Source of the DNA: Sporisorium sorghi
Taxonomy: Eukaryota; Basidiomycota; Ustilaginomycetes; Ustilaginales; Ustilaginaceae
Direction of reading: 5' to 3'
NCBI GenBank assembly: GCA_023212695.1
Contig: JALCCG010000019.1
Coordinates: 62,001-126,000 of the forward strand
Length of the DNA stretch: 64,000 nucleotides
Below the pieces are notes generated by a model. It saw nothing but the letters and a program-made list of their open reading frames with translations. It was not told where the DNA came from and did no database searches. Below, piece by piece: positions 32,509 to 44,000 of this stretch. Position numbers and translations under genes: made by a program. Position 1 is the stretch's first letter. Every line of letters starts with the position of its first letter.

Positions 32509-33942
32509 ATGAAAACACCTATTATTCATCAATTTATTGGGAAATCAACATATAACGGAGAACGCATTTATATCGATAAAGCCCTACTCACCCAGGCAGG
32601 ATTTATTCCTGGCACAAGATTTCGTACTGTTACAAGTACTGAAAACAATAAAATAGAATTTACAGTTGATCATGAAGGTGCAAATAAAGTTTCTAAGAAA
32701 GTAAGGAACCAGAACTCGATTCCTGTTATCGATAAAACCGGAATCGATATTAAAGGTGCTTTAAAAGATTGTGCACATATCAAGGTTACATTTGTGGAAG
32801 GCAGAGTGATCATAGAAGGATTGAAGAATACCGCTACGATCCTAAAAGAAAACAAACACTGCACTTCTGATGGTGAATTAAAAACCATATCTTTTTGTGC
32901 TGGTACCGGTATTAGTTCACAGTGTTTGATCGAAGCTGGTTTTAAAGAGATTGCTTCAGTTGAATGGAATCCTAAGGAGGGGAGCGAGCATAAATTCTCT
33001 GATATTTATGTTAGGAATCATCCGGAGTCCATAATGTTTAATTTACCAATGCAGCTACTTGATCCAAATGATCTACCATACGCAGATGTGTGGGTAGCAA
33101 CTCTCGATTGCACTGATTTTTCAAAAGCTTCTAATGGTACTAAGAAGGAATTCCAAACAATGCATTTATTCATGCATTTAATGCGTTTGTTTTGGGGAAA
33201 AGAACAGTCAGAGAGGCCTGTATCCATATTATTTGAAAATGTAGGAGAATTTGAAAAAGTCGCTGGAGTGAGTCTAGAACTCTGTCTGAAAGAAGAAGGC
33301 TTTAGTGTTACTCGAACGAAGATCGACAGTCTCGATTATGGCAGTCGCACAAAAAGAGAAAGGTTCTTTATGGTTGCGTCTATCTTCGAAGGATTTTGTT
33401 TCCCAGAGCCTACTGGAAGGAATAAAAACTCAATAGAAGAAGACGGAGTTCTCTCAATAGATGAATTGGAGTGGATCACTCCTGATGAGAGTGATACACT
33501 TAAGTACTTTCTCACAAGGGAAGATAAGGGAATAACCCACAATCACTACATGACTATGTTTGACATTTCGAAAGACGCTTATGTTGGAACTATAACTAAA
33601 AGCCATCATAAAATACAACCAGAGAATTGGATCAAGCATCCGACAATTCCTAATAATTTTGCTTATTTAAAAGGAAATCACATTCGAGCTCTTCACGGCA
33701 TTTCCGAGGATTACTATTTGGGTGATAGTAATAAGTTAGTTGTTGAGAGTATCGGACAATCTGTATGTCTTCAAACCTTTAAAGCAATAGCACAGAGACT
33801 TTATAAGTTTCTTTTGAAAAATCTGAATTCTTTAATGAAAAGAGATCAAGAGAACATTCATACTAATAATCATTTTCATAAGAATTTGATTACTGATGAT
33901 ATATTTACTATTGAAGACTCTGGACAACTAGCGATGCTTTAA
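32509..33942 (+). CDS. Divergent C5-cytosine DNA methyltransferase 2
   Basis: 477 aa; ATG 32509 is chosen because GGAGGT abuts the ATG at 32503. Same plan as its upstream neighbour, 27 bp away: AbrB-like N-terminus (GERIYIDKALLTQAGFIPGT ... HIKVTFVEGRVIIEG), SAM motif FCAGTGISSQC near 129, LDCTDFSKA near 199, FENVGEF near 242, and SRTKRERFF near 278. Two tandem, strongly diverged copies suggest different targets, or a heteromeric enzyme. The DCT motif is shared by both. Confidence 0.8.
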   Translation: MKTPIIHQFIGKSTYNGERIYIDKALLTQAGFIPGTRFRTVTSTENNKIEFTVDHEGANKVSKKVRNQNSIPVIDKTGIDIKGALKDCAHIKVTFVEGRVIIEGLKNTATILKENKHCTSDGELKTISFCAGTGISSQCLIEAGFKEIASVEWNPKEGSEHKFSDIYVRNHPESIMFNLPMQLLDPNDLPYADVWVATLDCTDFSKASNGTKKEFQTMHLFMHLMRLFWGKEQSERPVSILFENVGEFEKVAGVSLELCLKEEGFSVTRTKIDSLDYGSRTKRERFFMVASIFEGFCFPEPTGRNKNSIEEDGVLSIDELEWITPDESDTLKYFLTREDKGITHNHYMTMFDISKDAYVGTITKSHHKIQPENWIKHPTIPNNFAYLKGNHIRALHGISEDYYLGDSNKLVVESIGQSVCLQTFKAIAQRLYKFLLKNLNSLMKRDQENIHTNNHFHKNLITDDIFTIEDSGQLAML

Positions 33943-34162
33943 AATATTACTAAAAAATTGGAGGTTTTAAAAAGCCTTCTTAATTTAATATCCAAGAACA
34001 ATGTAAGATTTTTTGGTAATCTAAACATTTTCCATAAGAAAGAGCAGCCACCAAATGGGGTTTGACCAAGTTAAAATAAAGATAAAGTAAGACCAATTAA
34101 AATACCTTCAAGAGAATGTGTCCATTGTTGTAAGACATGGAGACAACCTTGGAGGTTTTTTT

Positions 34163-34276
34163 GTGTTGATAACAAGAGTTAGCTTATCCAGTGGTGAAAA
34201 TGAATGCAAATGTGATGAACTTGGAACTGTAGAAGACATTTCTCGATTGGGCAGACCCAATTGGAAACTTGGATAA
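34163..34276 (+). CDS. Possible small protein, 37 aa
   Basis: GTG about 8 nt after TTGGAGG; encodes LITRVSLSSGENECKCDELG and 16 further residues with a CxC pair. The rest of 33943-34305 holds only a CCA-GTTGT/ACAAC-TGG hairpin with a T-run just before it. Confidence 0.35.
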   Translation: MLITRVSLSSGENECKCDELGTVEDISRLGRPNWKLG

Positions 34277-34305
34277 GGCAGTGGTATGGAAATGGTTGAT
34301 GGAAG

Positions 34306-34414
34306 TTTACACCTGATGTAGATCAATATATAATTGTGTTAATCACATACAGATAAATTGAGGAAGCACCTCAAACTTATGGCTCTGTTGCCATGGTTTG
34401 TGGTGCTTTTTTTT
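34306..34414 (+). promoter_or_regulatory. Class A leader (A7) of the first surface protein
   Basis: TTTACA (34306-34311), 17 bp, TATAAT (34329-34334). Small hairpin GAGG-AAGCA-CCTC (34360-34372). Terminator 34364-34414 pairs AAGCACC and CAAAC with GTTTG and GGTGCTT, then T8. Nearly identical to A8 except GGC/GCC against GAC/GTC in the apical stem. Confidence 0.9.
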
Positions 34415-34581
34415 GTGAAAAAGTTCTGATTATGTCAGCTCATTGAAAAATTAATTGATATCGATCTAGTAGCAGTTTACTTTTTGCCTATGAAATAGAA
34501 GGGGGATGTTTGTTCTCTTAAATTCATACCTTATTTTTTTGTATTAACTAATAGATTTAGCAGGTGAAAGGAGTTCCTTAA

Positions 34582-37500
34582 ATGAGAAGAATGTTAGCAA
34601 TCGTTTTATTGCTCTGTTTAGTAAGTTCATCGTTTTTTAGTTTAGTTGGCCATAGTAAGGTCCACGCAGATGGATCGAACAATTCCCCTATACTTACAAT
34701 TACTTCATCAGGAAATAGAACAATAAACCTTAAGGCAGGTTCGAATACATTTACTATTTCAGGCAAGGTGTCAGATCCTGATAATAATAAAGTGACGGTT
34801 ACTGCAATCGTGGGCGGCATAACCAAAAGTATATTTATATCCAATACAAACTTAACTAAGGATTGGTCGTTAACCTGGGAAACGGCTGAGTTGAACTCTG
34901 GTGCATATGCAACGATTAAGGTATCAGCTAATGACGGCATAGAAACCACTACCACAAATTATAACGGTACGTTAACCGTGGACAAGACACCGCTCTATTA
35001 TTGGGATAAATACACCGTAAAAGAGAAAACACAATTTGAACTGAAATCAGGAAAACAAGAGACCGTTTATCAAGGAGACGTGTGGGCATACCAAAATTAT
35101 AGTTTTGACAAAGATACTGGACGTTGGGGGGTCCATAATCCAAGACTGGTACAAGCGGGGGAATACGGATCATTTGTCCTTGACCGCTGGGGAACATTGA
35201 CCTTTATCTCCTATTTGGGTGTTGTGTGGAATCCCAATACTAGGGAGAATGAATATGGTTGGTCGTATACATCCATGATTATACAGGAAGTATCAACCGG
35301 TGAAAAAATAAAAGATACGCTTCTAAATGAAAATATAATAGATGTTGATGGTACATATCCCGACAACGGACTGCATCAAGATGGTTATTGGTACGTTAAA
35401 AAAGCAATAAATAATCGTATTCCTGTCGTTACGCTAAATCAAGAGAGTAAGGTTATTAATGCGAGTACCACTGAGGATCTACAAATAAACGGCACAGTTA
35501 AGGATGTAGAAAACGATAATGTTCAAATCTCGGTAACGGTGGCTGGAATCACAAAGACCACTTCTGTTAATGCATCATCTACAGCAAGAGAATGGGTGCT
35601 CAGATGGACTAAAGGTGAGTTGCCTGAAGGAACTTTTATAGATGTCTTTGTAATTGCGGATGATGGAAAGGGTGGCGCAGTAGCTGCTGTATACGACAAA
35701 AACATTCTTATCGATAAAACAGGGCCATCTGCTCCAACTATATCGGTCAGTCCAGAAGGTTGGACCAATCAAAACGTTCAAGTTAACGTCACTCCCGGAA
35801 TTGATTCAATCTCTGGAATAAGTAAAACGGAGTATAGTATCAGTAACGGATCCTGGCAGACCTATACTGCACCGCTTACGATATCAACTGAAGGGATCAC
35901 ATCAATCAAGGCACGTTCGATAGATGGTGCTGGCAATGCAGGAGCGTTACAAGCAGTCAAAACCATGATTGTTAAGAATCCTCCAACAACTCCTTCAATT
36001 AAATTGGATTCTGGCTCGATCTATAGCAAAGGATGGTATAAAGGACCTGTTAACTTTGACATATCGGGTAGTACTGGATATGGGAACATTCAATATGAAT
36101 ATAAAATTGGTGATGGTCCCTTTCAGAGTGGTACTTCAGAAGTGATTGACTTGGAAGGAAGAACATCAGTAACTGCAAGGGCAATTAATGAGGCCGGGAT
36201 CGGAAATGAGACACAAGCTATTGTTCAGATTGACAAAACGGGTCCTACTGCGACATTAACGCCTAACAGTAGTGAATGGACTTCAAACTCAGTAAGGTTG
36301 AAGGTCGATGTAGTAGATGAATACTCAGGTGTTTCTCAGGTCAAATATAAGGTGCTACCAACACCAATGTTTCCATCAAAAGGATTTGAAGTTCTTGATG
36401 ATGATGAAATTGTAATCGCGAATGAAGGTGAATGGTATGTTCACTTGTTTCTAGAAGATGAAGTAGGAAATCAATCTTTTTACTCATCCCAAGCATTCAA
36501 AATTCAGAGCCAACCGGCATCACCTGAAAACGTCAGAGCTACAAATGTGCAAGAGAATCAAGTTACTATCCAGTGGGATCTACCACAAGGAAATGTCTAT
36601 ACGGATGGTTATGTATACGAAATAAGGAATACCGTTACAGGTGCAACTTATAGCGTATCATATCCAGAAAATCAAATAACTGATTATAGTGTCGTTGGTG
36701 GAAGAACATATGAGTACATTGCGACTGTCAAAAATCATGTTGGCCAATCTTCAGCGGAAAGCATTTCGGTTCTCACAAAACCGGACGGACCGGAGCAGAT
36801 GCAAGTGCAAAAAGTGGGCCGCGATTACAGTAAAGCACTTCTTACGTTTATACCATCAGTAGGTGCGGACTCCTATCGAGTTATCGTTAAGGACAGTGCT
36901 GGAAACAATTTGATCGATGAGATCATTAACACTAACAGTTATACAATCAATGGTTTGCTTGCAGGTTCAAATCACAATATTACTGTTCATGGTATTAATA
37001 GTACTGGACAGGGACCTGGTAACAGTATCAGTTTTTTATCTCTACCGGATACACCGGGAGGGTTCTCTGGTGCGAGCATTGAGGAGAATGCGATTACGCT
37101 AAAATGGCTCACAGTTACAAGTGCTACTTATTATGATCTGGAACGTTTCACGGATCTGATATATGAAGGACCGGATCTTGAGTTTAAAGATATTGGATTG
37201 GACTCTGGAAGCATCTACGATTACCAAGTTACAGCTGCTAATGATACGGGGGCTGGGGAATACGCTGAGCTAACTAACTTGATTACACTTCCAGCTAAAC
37301 CAAGCAATGTACAAATTACTGGAGCAACTGAAAACAGTATGACCATGCAATGGGACTTAGTAACGGGAGCAGACAACTATCTTCTAGAATCAAACAGAGG
37401 AGATCGTGAGATTGTTTATTCAACCCAGCATACTTTCCAAGGGTTAGATCCGGGACAAGAGTACGAGTATACATTAACGGCACAAAACCGGAGTGGACAA

Positions 37501-39480
37501 GGGAAGTCCGTTAATATAACCGGTGTAACAATTCCAGAGCAGCCACATGGTTTAAATGTTGAACAAATTGAAGAAACGACTGCTGAAATAACGTGGAACT
37601 CATCGGCAGGAGCTGATAAGTATATGGTCCGGATAGAAGACAAGGAATATGAAGTTTCCGGGAACAGACTGCAGCTGAACGGACTTACGGGCAGTAAGTC
37701 ATATCGTTTTACAGTATCAGCCGGTAACAAATCTGGTTATGGGGTATCTGCGGCCAGTGAATTCTTGACAAAGCCGTATGCACCTTCTGATTTATCTATT
37801 CAATCAGTAACCAAGGATGCAATAACGTTGATTTGGGAACAGGATGAAACCGCGATTGGTTACAAGGCCGTGATATCTGGATCAGTGGATGTAATGGATG
37901 TTTCGAAAAATGAAGTTACTTTCAAGCATCTTGAGCCAGGGAAGACCTATGGATTCGAAGTACGGACAATCAATGGATCCGGAGAAAGTATTCCAGCCAA
38001 GCTCTCGATAACCACCAAAACTCTTCCAGTAAACCCAGAAAGTATTATTGTTACGGTTGAAGAGGATCAAGTTATCATTGAATTTACTCCTGTGGAAAAT
38101 GGGCTGGATCACGTTTTGATTGATGAAGTTGGATCAGAGATATGGAGAGGTACTGAGGGGCCAATAAAATTGTCTCCTGTAACACCAGGTAAAGAATATC
38201 ATTACAGCATAGTAGTTGAAAATGAACAAGGTGTACCTTCTGACCCGTCCAAAGTAGAGTTTATCACCATCCCTTCAAGCCCGACCGGAGTAGTAGTCCA
38301 AGGGATAGGAGAAAACAGTATCGTGTTTGATCTTCGTGCCGCGAACAAGAAGGGTGTCGACTCGATAATAGTCTATCGAGACGGTGAAGAGATTCGCGTA
38401 ATAAATTCAAGCGAAAATGCCTTTACTGATAACAATCTTGAGCCCGGAAAAGAATATTCATATGAATTTAAATCTCGAAATAAATCGGGAACTAGTAGTG
38501 CCGGGATATCTTTCGATGTACAGACTACACCAGGTGCACCCAACGGAATAAAAGTAAAAGGTGTATTTGAGACATCTGTCACGTTTGATTTGTCAAAGGC
38601 AAAGACACAAGGTGCTGATAGTATCAAAATACGTCGCAACGGCGAAGAGTTGAGAGTAATAGAGATTAGTGAAAAAGAGTTTATCGATGGAAGTCTTGAA
38701 GCTGGTAAGAAATATTCTTATGAGTTCTTGGCACAAAACAAATCAGGAACCAGTAAATCAGTCGCCTTTGAAGTAGAGACAAAGAAGATGCCTCCAGTTG
38801 CTGGCGGGGGCGGTAATGAATCGAGCAACGGTAATCCAGAAACCGGAAAAACCCCGAATCATGAGAAGCCGATTCCTGAAGAGATTAATGGAGACACATC
38901 TGATGGTGATGAAAAGGACAAACCAAGTCCAGGTAACCAGTCCTCATTTAAAGACATTCAGAATAGCTTTGCAAGAGAATACATTAATGAGCTTGCCAGT
39001 CGGGGGATCGTAAAAGGAACATCGGAAACCTACTATGAACCGGTAAGACCGATTACAAGGGTAGAATTTGTATCTATGATAGTTCGAGCCCTCAATCTCG
39101 ATAGCACTTCACAAAAAGAAATGGAGTTTAAAGATATTAATCTCAAATTGTGGTATGGCAAGGAGCTGCAAGCTGCTTGGGATAACGATGTAGCCCATGG
39201 ATTTAGCGACACGATATTTAGACCACATGATCTTATTAACCGGGAACAAGCATCTAAGATGCTTGGTAACGTGCTGAAAGCAAAGAGTGAGAACGGTAGC
39301 CCAATGTTTACAGATGACGATAAAATCGCAAGTTGGGCCAAAGGAGAAGTAATTGGCTTAAGTCTGAAACAGTTGATTACCGGTTACCCGGATGGATCTT
39401 TTAGACCAAAAGCTAATCTTACGCGTGCGGAGAGTGCAGCACTGATTTATCGGATGATTACTTTGGATGAAAATATTTAG
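34582..39480 (+). CDS. SLH-anchored surface protein with Ig/FN3-like repeats
   Basis: 1632 aa. Signal peptide about 1-29, cleaved near VHA. Two related Ig-like repeats (about 35-130 and 275-370, each with GGITK or AGITK), a DKTGP-type Ig repeat block (about 380-560), then roughly nine FN3-like repeats (about 645-1390). A Gly/Pro linker leads to three SLH domains (about 1450-1632: FARGIVKGTSETYYEPVRP-like, GFSDTIFRPHDLINREQA, ITGYPDGSFRPKANLTRAES). SLH domains bind pyruvylated wall polymers, so it should sit on the cell surface; mate adhesion during transfer is a reasonable but unproved role. ATG after AAAGGAG. Confidence 0.88.
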   Translation: MRRMLAIVLLLCLVSSSFFSLVGHSKVHADGSNNSPILTITSSGNRTINLKAGSNTFTISGKVSDPDNNKVTVTAIVGGITKSIFISNTNLTKDWSLTWETAELNSGAYATIKVSANDGIETTTTNYNGTLTVDKTPLYYWDKYTVKEKTQFELKSGKQETVYQGDVWAYQNYSFDKDTGRWGVHNPRLVQAGEYGSFVLDRWGTLTFISYLGVVWNPNTRENEYGWSYTSMIIQEVSTGEKIKDTLLNENIIDVDGTYPDNGLHQDGYWYVKKAINNRIPVVTLNQESKVINASTTEDLQINGTVKDVENDNVQISVTVAGITKTTSVNASSTAREWVLRWTKGELPEGTFIDVFVIADDGKGGAVAAVYDKNILIDKTGPSAPTISVSPEGWTNQNVQVNVTPGIDSISGISKTEYSISNGSWQTYTAPLTISTEGITSIKARSIDGAGNAGALQAVKTMIVKNPPTTPSIKLDSGSIYSKGWYKGPVNFDISGSTGYGNIQYEYKIGDGPFQSGTSEVIDLEGRTSVTARAINEAGIGNETQAIVQIDKTGPTATLTPNSSEWTSNSVRLKVDVVDEYSGVSQVKYKVLPTPMFPSKGFEVLDDDEIVIANEGEWYVHLFLEDEVGNQSFYSSQAFKIQSQPASPENVRATNVQENQVTIQWDLPQGNVYTDGYVYEIRNTVTGATYSVSYPENQITDYSVVGGRTYEYIATVKNHVGQSSAESISVLTKPDGPEQMQVQKVGRDYSKALLTFIPSVGADSYRVIVKDSAGNNLIDEIINTNSYTINGLLAGSNHNITVHGINSTGQGPGNSISFLSLPDTPGGFSGASIEENAITLKWLTVTSATYYDLERFTDLIYEGPDLEFKDIGLDSGSIYDYQVTAANDTGAGEYAELTNLITLPAKPSNVQITGATENSMTMQWDLVTGADNYLLESNRGDREIVYSTQHTFQGLDPGQEYEYTLTAQNRSGQGKSVNITGVTIPEQPHGLNVEQIEETTAEITWNSSAGADKYMVRIEDKEYEVSGNRLQLNGLTGSKSYRFTVSAGNKSGYGVSAASEFLTKPYAPSDLSIQSVTKDAITLIWEQDETAIGYKAVISGSVDVMDVSKNEVTFKHLEPGKTYGFEVRTINGSGESIPAKLSITTKTLPVNPESIIVTVEEDQVIIEFTPVENGLDHVLIDEVGSEIWRGTEGPIKLSPVTPGKEYHYSIVVENEQGVPSDPSKVEFITIPSSPTGVVVQGIGENSIVFDLRAANKKGVDSIIVYRDGEEIRVINSSENAFTDNNLEPGKEYSYEFKSRNKSGTSSAGISFDVQTTPGAPNGIKVKGVFETSVTFDLSKAKTQGADSIKIRRNGEELRVIEISEKEFIDGSLEAGKKYSYEFLAQNKSGTSKSVAFEVETKKMPPVAGGGGNESSNGNPETGKTPNHEKPIPEEINGDTSDGDEKDKPSPGNQSSFKDIQNSFAREYINELASRGIVKGTSETYYEPVRPITRVEFVSMIVRALNLDSTSQKEMEFKDINLKLWYGKELQAAWDNDVAHGFSDTIFRPHDLINREQASKMLGNVLKAKSENGSPMFTDDDKIASWAKGEVIGLSLKQLITGYPDGSFRPKANLTRAESAALIYRMITLDENI

Positions 39481-39502
39481 TATTGTCTCATTGAGGATGA
39501 AG

Positions 39503-39537
39503 TTCTGCTGGTCATATAATGATCAGCAGAATTTTTG
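39503..39537 (+). terminator. Intrinsic terminator
   Basis: TTCTGCTG-TCA with TGA-CAGCAGAA, then TTTTTG. Confidence 0.8.
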
Positions 39538-39633
39538 TGATGATTGATCCTGATATTGGTATAGACTTTTACGAACTCTGCAGCTAGTCAGCCAATTGGA
39601 AACACTTTTAAAATACAGAAGTATACTACCAAA

Positions 39634-39677
39634 ACAGCGGCTCAATGAATATTGGAGCTGCTGTTAGTTTTGATTTT
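39634..39677 (+). terminator. Second hairpin before the 276-aa gene
   Basis: AACAGC-GCTC with GAGC-GCTGTT, followed by AGTTTTGATTTT. May be a terminator or an attenuator; a TACAAT promoter element lies further on, near 39767. Confidence 0.55.
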
Positions 39678-39802
39678 AGATAGTGCTTAGAATAGACAAC
39701 CAAAAAGGATAGGGATAATTCCTCCAATTCCCTAAGTAGATTTTCTCTATAACTCGGCTGATGATACAATAAGGTTTATTAAGGAAAATTTGGGGGAAGC
39801 AA

Positions 39803-40633
39803 ATGAATAGATTAGTCATAGATATGACCACGTTTGAGGAAACACATCGCTCATTTATTGAGGGTTTTGGAATTATGGGGAAGGAACATCTTATGCATGA
39901 CTATATAATTGGCCGAGATAAGGAAGAACTATCAATTGCAGATTTCTTGTCTTATATCGGCAGAGAATCAGTACCTATTATAGATCAACCAATTCTTTTA
40001 AATTCTTTACATATTACAACCAATGACGATCGATGTTCCTCCATCCTGAGGACAGGTATTAAGGATCTTCAAGGAGCTGTCACAGAAGAAACTCCATTAC
40101 GGAAATTTCTAAAAGAGAGAGGCATTACTATCGATGTTTCACAGGGAGAGCTCCATGCTGATGGCATCCATTACCCTTTGAATCGAAATGCGAGTGGTGC
40201 ATCAGCTACCAATAACAATGCTCAGCTAGAATATGTCTCCTGGAAGCTGTTCAAAGACTTCCCGGTTTGCGGATTCATTTGCTCGCCAAATGTCCTCGCA
40301 TACGGAGGGTATGTGGATCGAAGGCCGGAGTTCTTAAACAACCTAGCGAATCTCCTGAATCGACCCGATTTGGTTGAAGAATGGGAGACGGTAACCCAAA
40401 CCCATATCCTAAAATTCGGACTCCCTCTAAGTAAATATGAAGCGCCCAATGAAAAGGTTGTAGTTGGCAATCTTCTTCTCAAAACAACTTACGATTACAT
40501 ATTCAATGGAGGTCCAGTTAGCGACGTTTATTCATTTCTCCCACCTCATGTTGAGGTTGATCCGGAAGAGATCTGTGCCATTTATAGTGTTGAGGAGTAC
40601 CATCAAGCATCACTCAGTCTTAAACAAAATTGA
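39803..40633 (+). CDS. Hypothetical protein, 276 aa
   Basis: Soluble protein with LHITTNDDRCSSILRTGI near 70-88, a pattern (LH.T.....I...GI.....) that recalls proteins with ADP-ribosyltransferase-like or related folds, but I see no convincing catalytic triad. ATG after a GGGGGAAG site. It stands alone between the two surface-protein genes with its own promoter region and no class A or B leader. Function unknown. Confidence 0.6.
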   Translation: MNRLVIDMTTFEETHRSFIEGFGIMGKEHLMHDYIIGRDKEELSIADFLSYIGRESVPIIDQPILLNSLHITTNDDRCSSILRTGIKDLQGAVTEETPLRKFLKERGITIDVSQGELHADGIHYPLNRNASGASATNNNAQLEYVSWKLFKDFPVCGFICSPNVLAYGGYVDRRPEFLNNLANLLNRPDLVEEWETVTQTHILKFGLPLSKYEAPNEKVVVGNLLLKTTYDYIFNGGPVSDVYSFLPPHVEVDPEEICAIYSVEEYHQASLSLKQN

Positions 40634-40646
40634 AATTAGATGATCC

Positions 40647-40753
40647 TTGGAATCAGAGATTTCGTGTTGTATAATCATACTAAATGAATACCACAAATGA
40701 GGAAGCACCTCAAACTTATGACCTAGCGGTCATGGTTTGTGGTGCTTTTTTTG
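40647..40753 (+). promoter_or_regulatory. Class A leader (A8) of the second surface protein
   Basis: TTGGAA (40647-40652), 17 bp, TATAAT (40670-40675). Small hairpin GAGG-AAGCA-CCTC (40699-40711). Terminator 40703-40753 with apical GAC/GTC, where A7 has GGC/GCC, a compensatory change. Confidence 0.9.
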
Positions 40754-40939
40754 TCTTTAAGTTATTTAGTACCTCGAAGTGCATTACACCTTTTCCAGGC
40801 TTGCAAGTCAAAAATAATGCTGAATTCTTTGCTGAGATCTTGATTTTCCTTTAGTGTCAGAACATTGTCTGATATTAACGGAAGGACAAGGGCCTTCAAA
40901 ACTCACATAATGTTATACCACATTAAGAGGAGGATAGAA

Positions 40940-40987
40940 TTGAGATTATTGTTAGAGATATTCCCTGTTAGATTGAATCAGAGTTGA
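40940..40987 (+). CDS. Possible leader peptide, 15 aa
   Basis: TTG about 6 nt after AGAGGAGG, encoding RLLLEIFPVRLNQS after the start. It precedes the surface-protein start by 43 nt. The rest of 40754-41030 shows nothing else. May modulate translation, or be chance. Confidence 0.3.
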   Translation: MRLLLEIFPVRLNQS

Positions 40988-41030
40988 TATTAACTAACAG
41001 ATATCTATTTAAAAAGGAGAATATATACCA

Positions 41031-44000
41031 TTGAAGAAGTTTAAGAAATTTCTTTCGACAATTTTAGTTGCAAGCATGAGTTTAAGTATGTTCGTAGGTT
41101 TTGGAAGTAAAGAAGTTGAGGCTGCAGTAGTAAGAAATAATCATGGTGATTCTGGACTGGTTATGAAGGCTGGAGCACAGATTACACCTTCGTATGACGG
41201 TTCCAAACTAGTATATTGGTCTAGCAATGGAGACGGACCATTACAGTATTATGAAGTTTCAAGTAAAACGGTAAAGTCGTTTTCAACGGCTGCTGGTCAG
41301 AGAAATAAAGGAGTATCTTTCTCAAAAGATGGAAGTAAAGTCGTTTGGGTGAGAGGCTCGAAGATCGATACGGCTAGCACTGACCAAGCTGTTTATATCT
41401 ATGACACGGCTACTGGTGTCGAGGAGAAGATTAGTGGTACAGATAAAGTATTAGGATGGCCTACTATAACTCCGGATGCTAGTAAAGTAGCGTATCTTGC
41501 AAAAGACGGTAGTACTAGTGGTTTGATCAAAGTGTATGATGTTTCGACCAAAACACTAGAAGTTCTTAATTTGCCAACAGGTTCACATAATCCTGTGAAC
41601 TCTATGCATCCACAACAACACACTACGTTATTGTATACAGGTGATGGGAATAGTCTATTAATCTCGTACACAACTAACACCGCTAACAGAATGCAGTCTA
41701 TAGGTACATATAAGTATGATGTTAATAGCGGTACTTTTGATACTGTATTAACACCTTCCTCGAAATATTATTCTTCGCTTTCTAACAAAGGTGGCCAGGG
41801 TATTATTTCAACGAACTCTGATGGAAGCAAATTTATTGAGTATGTAAATAGTACTGTGTCTGAAGGTGCAGGATTTTATTTGGTTGATTCCGCCAGTGGT
41901 AATAGAATTCGGCTAACTCAAGAGGAAGTGTTTCCTCAATATGGAGCAGGAACGTTGCTTGAGGATGCGAAGTATGTGACTTTGCCGAATGTAAAGGGAA
42001 TAATGGCTACTAGCACTCTAGAGGTTGTAGATCCTGAATTATCGATGGGCTATTACAAATTCTATGGTCTATCGGGAGATGGACAGAAATTATTATCTTT
42101 AACAGGAACCTCCGCCCTAGATCTAGTAGAATACTCATTTTCAGATTTGACTGATGGAACGGGTTTTGTGGCACCTGAAAGTGCAACAACTATAACAGCT
42201 AGTGTTCCTGGTGATTTCGAGACTGGTAAGATAGAGTGGACTCCGAATCAAACCACATCTGAATTCGAATTGTATATCGACGGTATTTTAAGTGCAACTT
42301 TTACTACAAAGAATGTAAGCCCCACTCAGAATGGAACTATAACTTATAATCTATTAAGCTATCCATATTCTGGGGCAATAAAGTTAAAGATTGTAGAGAA
42401 AAATAGCAAAGGTTCTGTAGAAAGTAATACTTTCACACTGAATGTGGTAAACTTGCCAGCAAAGCTTGGTAATATAGATAGTTATGTTACCAGTTATGTA
42501 GATTTTATGGGTCAGAAGTGGTCGTTAGTTGGTGATAACTATTTACTTAAAGTTAACCCTACTAGCTCCTCTACACCATTTGATAAAAATGGTAGCGGAA
42601 TATATGATCCTACAAGTGCAGATAATATCGGCGGATATTTGAAGAACTGGTTTGAAGGAAATGCAACTCCAGAGGAACAGGGCATGGTTTCTTTGCATAC
42701 TTGGAATGTACCTCAAGATGCCAGTCCTTCCAATTCATACACAGTTAGATCAAAAATTGGATTGCTTACCTCGCACGAAGCCAATACTTTAAAAGCAGGT
42801 AAAATCCTGAATATGACAGGAAGCACTTCGGTATGGTTAATGAATACGTATGGTGGTACTGGTTATAGTACAATGACCATGAGAAAAGAAGGAAACTTCA
42901 TCAAAACTAGCAATTCAAATGCGACTGCCACATATATTGCTACATTGCCTGCGTTACATCTACTACCGACTGTTAGCGTTTCTGGAGGGGATGGGTCATT
43001 CTCAAATCCATTTACATTAAGTACAGTTCCTGTACAACCACAAGTTCCGGCAGTTACGAATTTGGTAGCGGTTGCTGATTCTCACGAAAAAGCAAGCTTA
43101 ACGTGGGATTCAGTTCCAAATGCAACAGGCTATGTAGTAAAGCGTGATGGTACAGTTGTAGGTAATCCAACGAGTAATTCCTTCTCTGAAACTGGATTAA
43201 CCGCAGATACTAACTACACGTATACCGTTAGTGCTAAGATTGGAACAACTGAAGGTCCTGTTACATCTGTAATGGTGAAGACTAAAACTCAAGTACAAAT
43301 TCCTCAGGTAACAAACTTGAAAGTAGAAGAATTGAGATTTGGGTATGTTAAGATTAGTTTTGACCCAGTTGCGGGAGCAACTAACTATGCTATGAAGCGT
43401 AATGGTTCTAACATAGGAAGTGGTTATGAAACTTTCTTTGTTCATAACGGACCAATGGTGACAGGCACTGATTATACTTATGAAGTTCGTGCTAATGTTA
43501 ATGGAGTGCAAGGACCTGCGGGAAGTATTACAGTTACTGCTCCTGAAAAGGTACCTACTCCTACAAATGCTGTAGGAGTTTCTAATAGTCCTACGACTGT
43601 TAATTTGAGCTGGGATTCAGTTCCAAATGCAACTGACTATATTGTGACATTGAATCCGAGCACTATTAGAGATGTAATAACAGAAACAACTGCGACTAGC
43701 TATGAGCACACAGGACTTCGTCCTGACACAACTTATTACTACCATGTACAAGCGCGTATAGGGGATGTTTATAGTGATCCTGTAATCGTTCCTGTAAGAA
43801 CTATGGCATCTATTCCTTTGACTGCTCCACAGGATTTTAAAGTAACAGGCAAGACGGATAAAACTGTAAGCTTCTCTTGGACTTCTGTTCCGGGTGCAAC
43901 AGGCTATGAAATTAAAGATGTGGCATCAGGAGCTGTTCTCTATGATGGAGGTACTGTAACAGTTGCAACCATTTCTGGTCTGAGTCCAAGTACTGACTAT

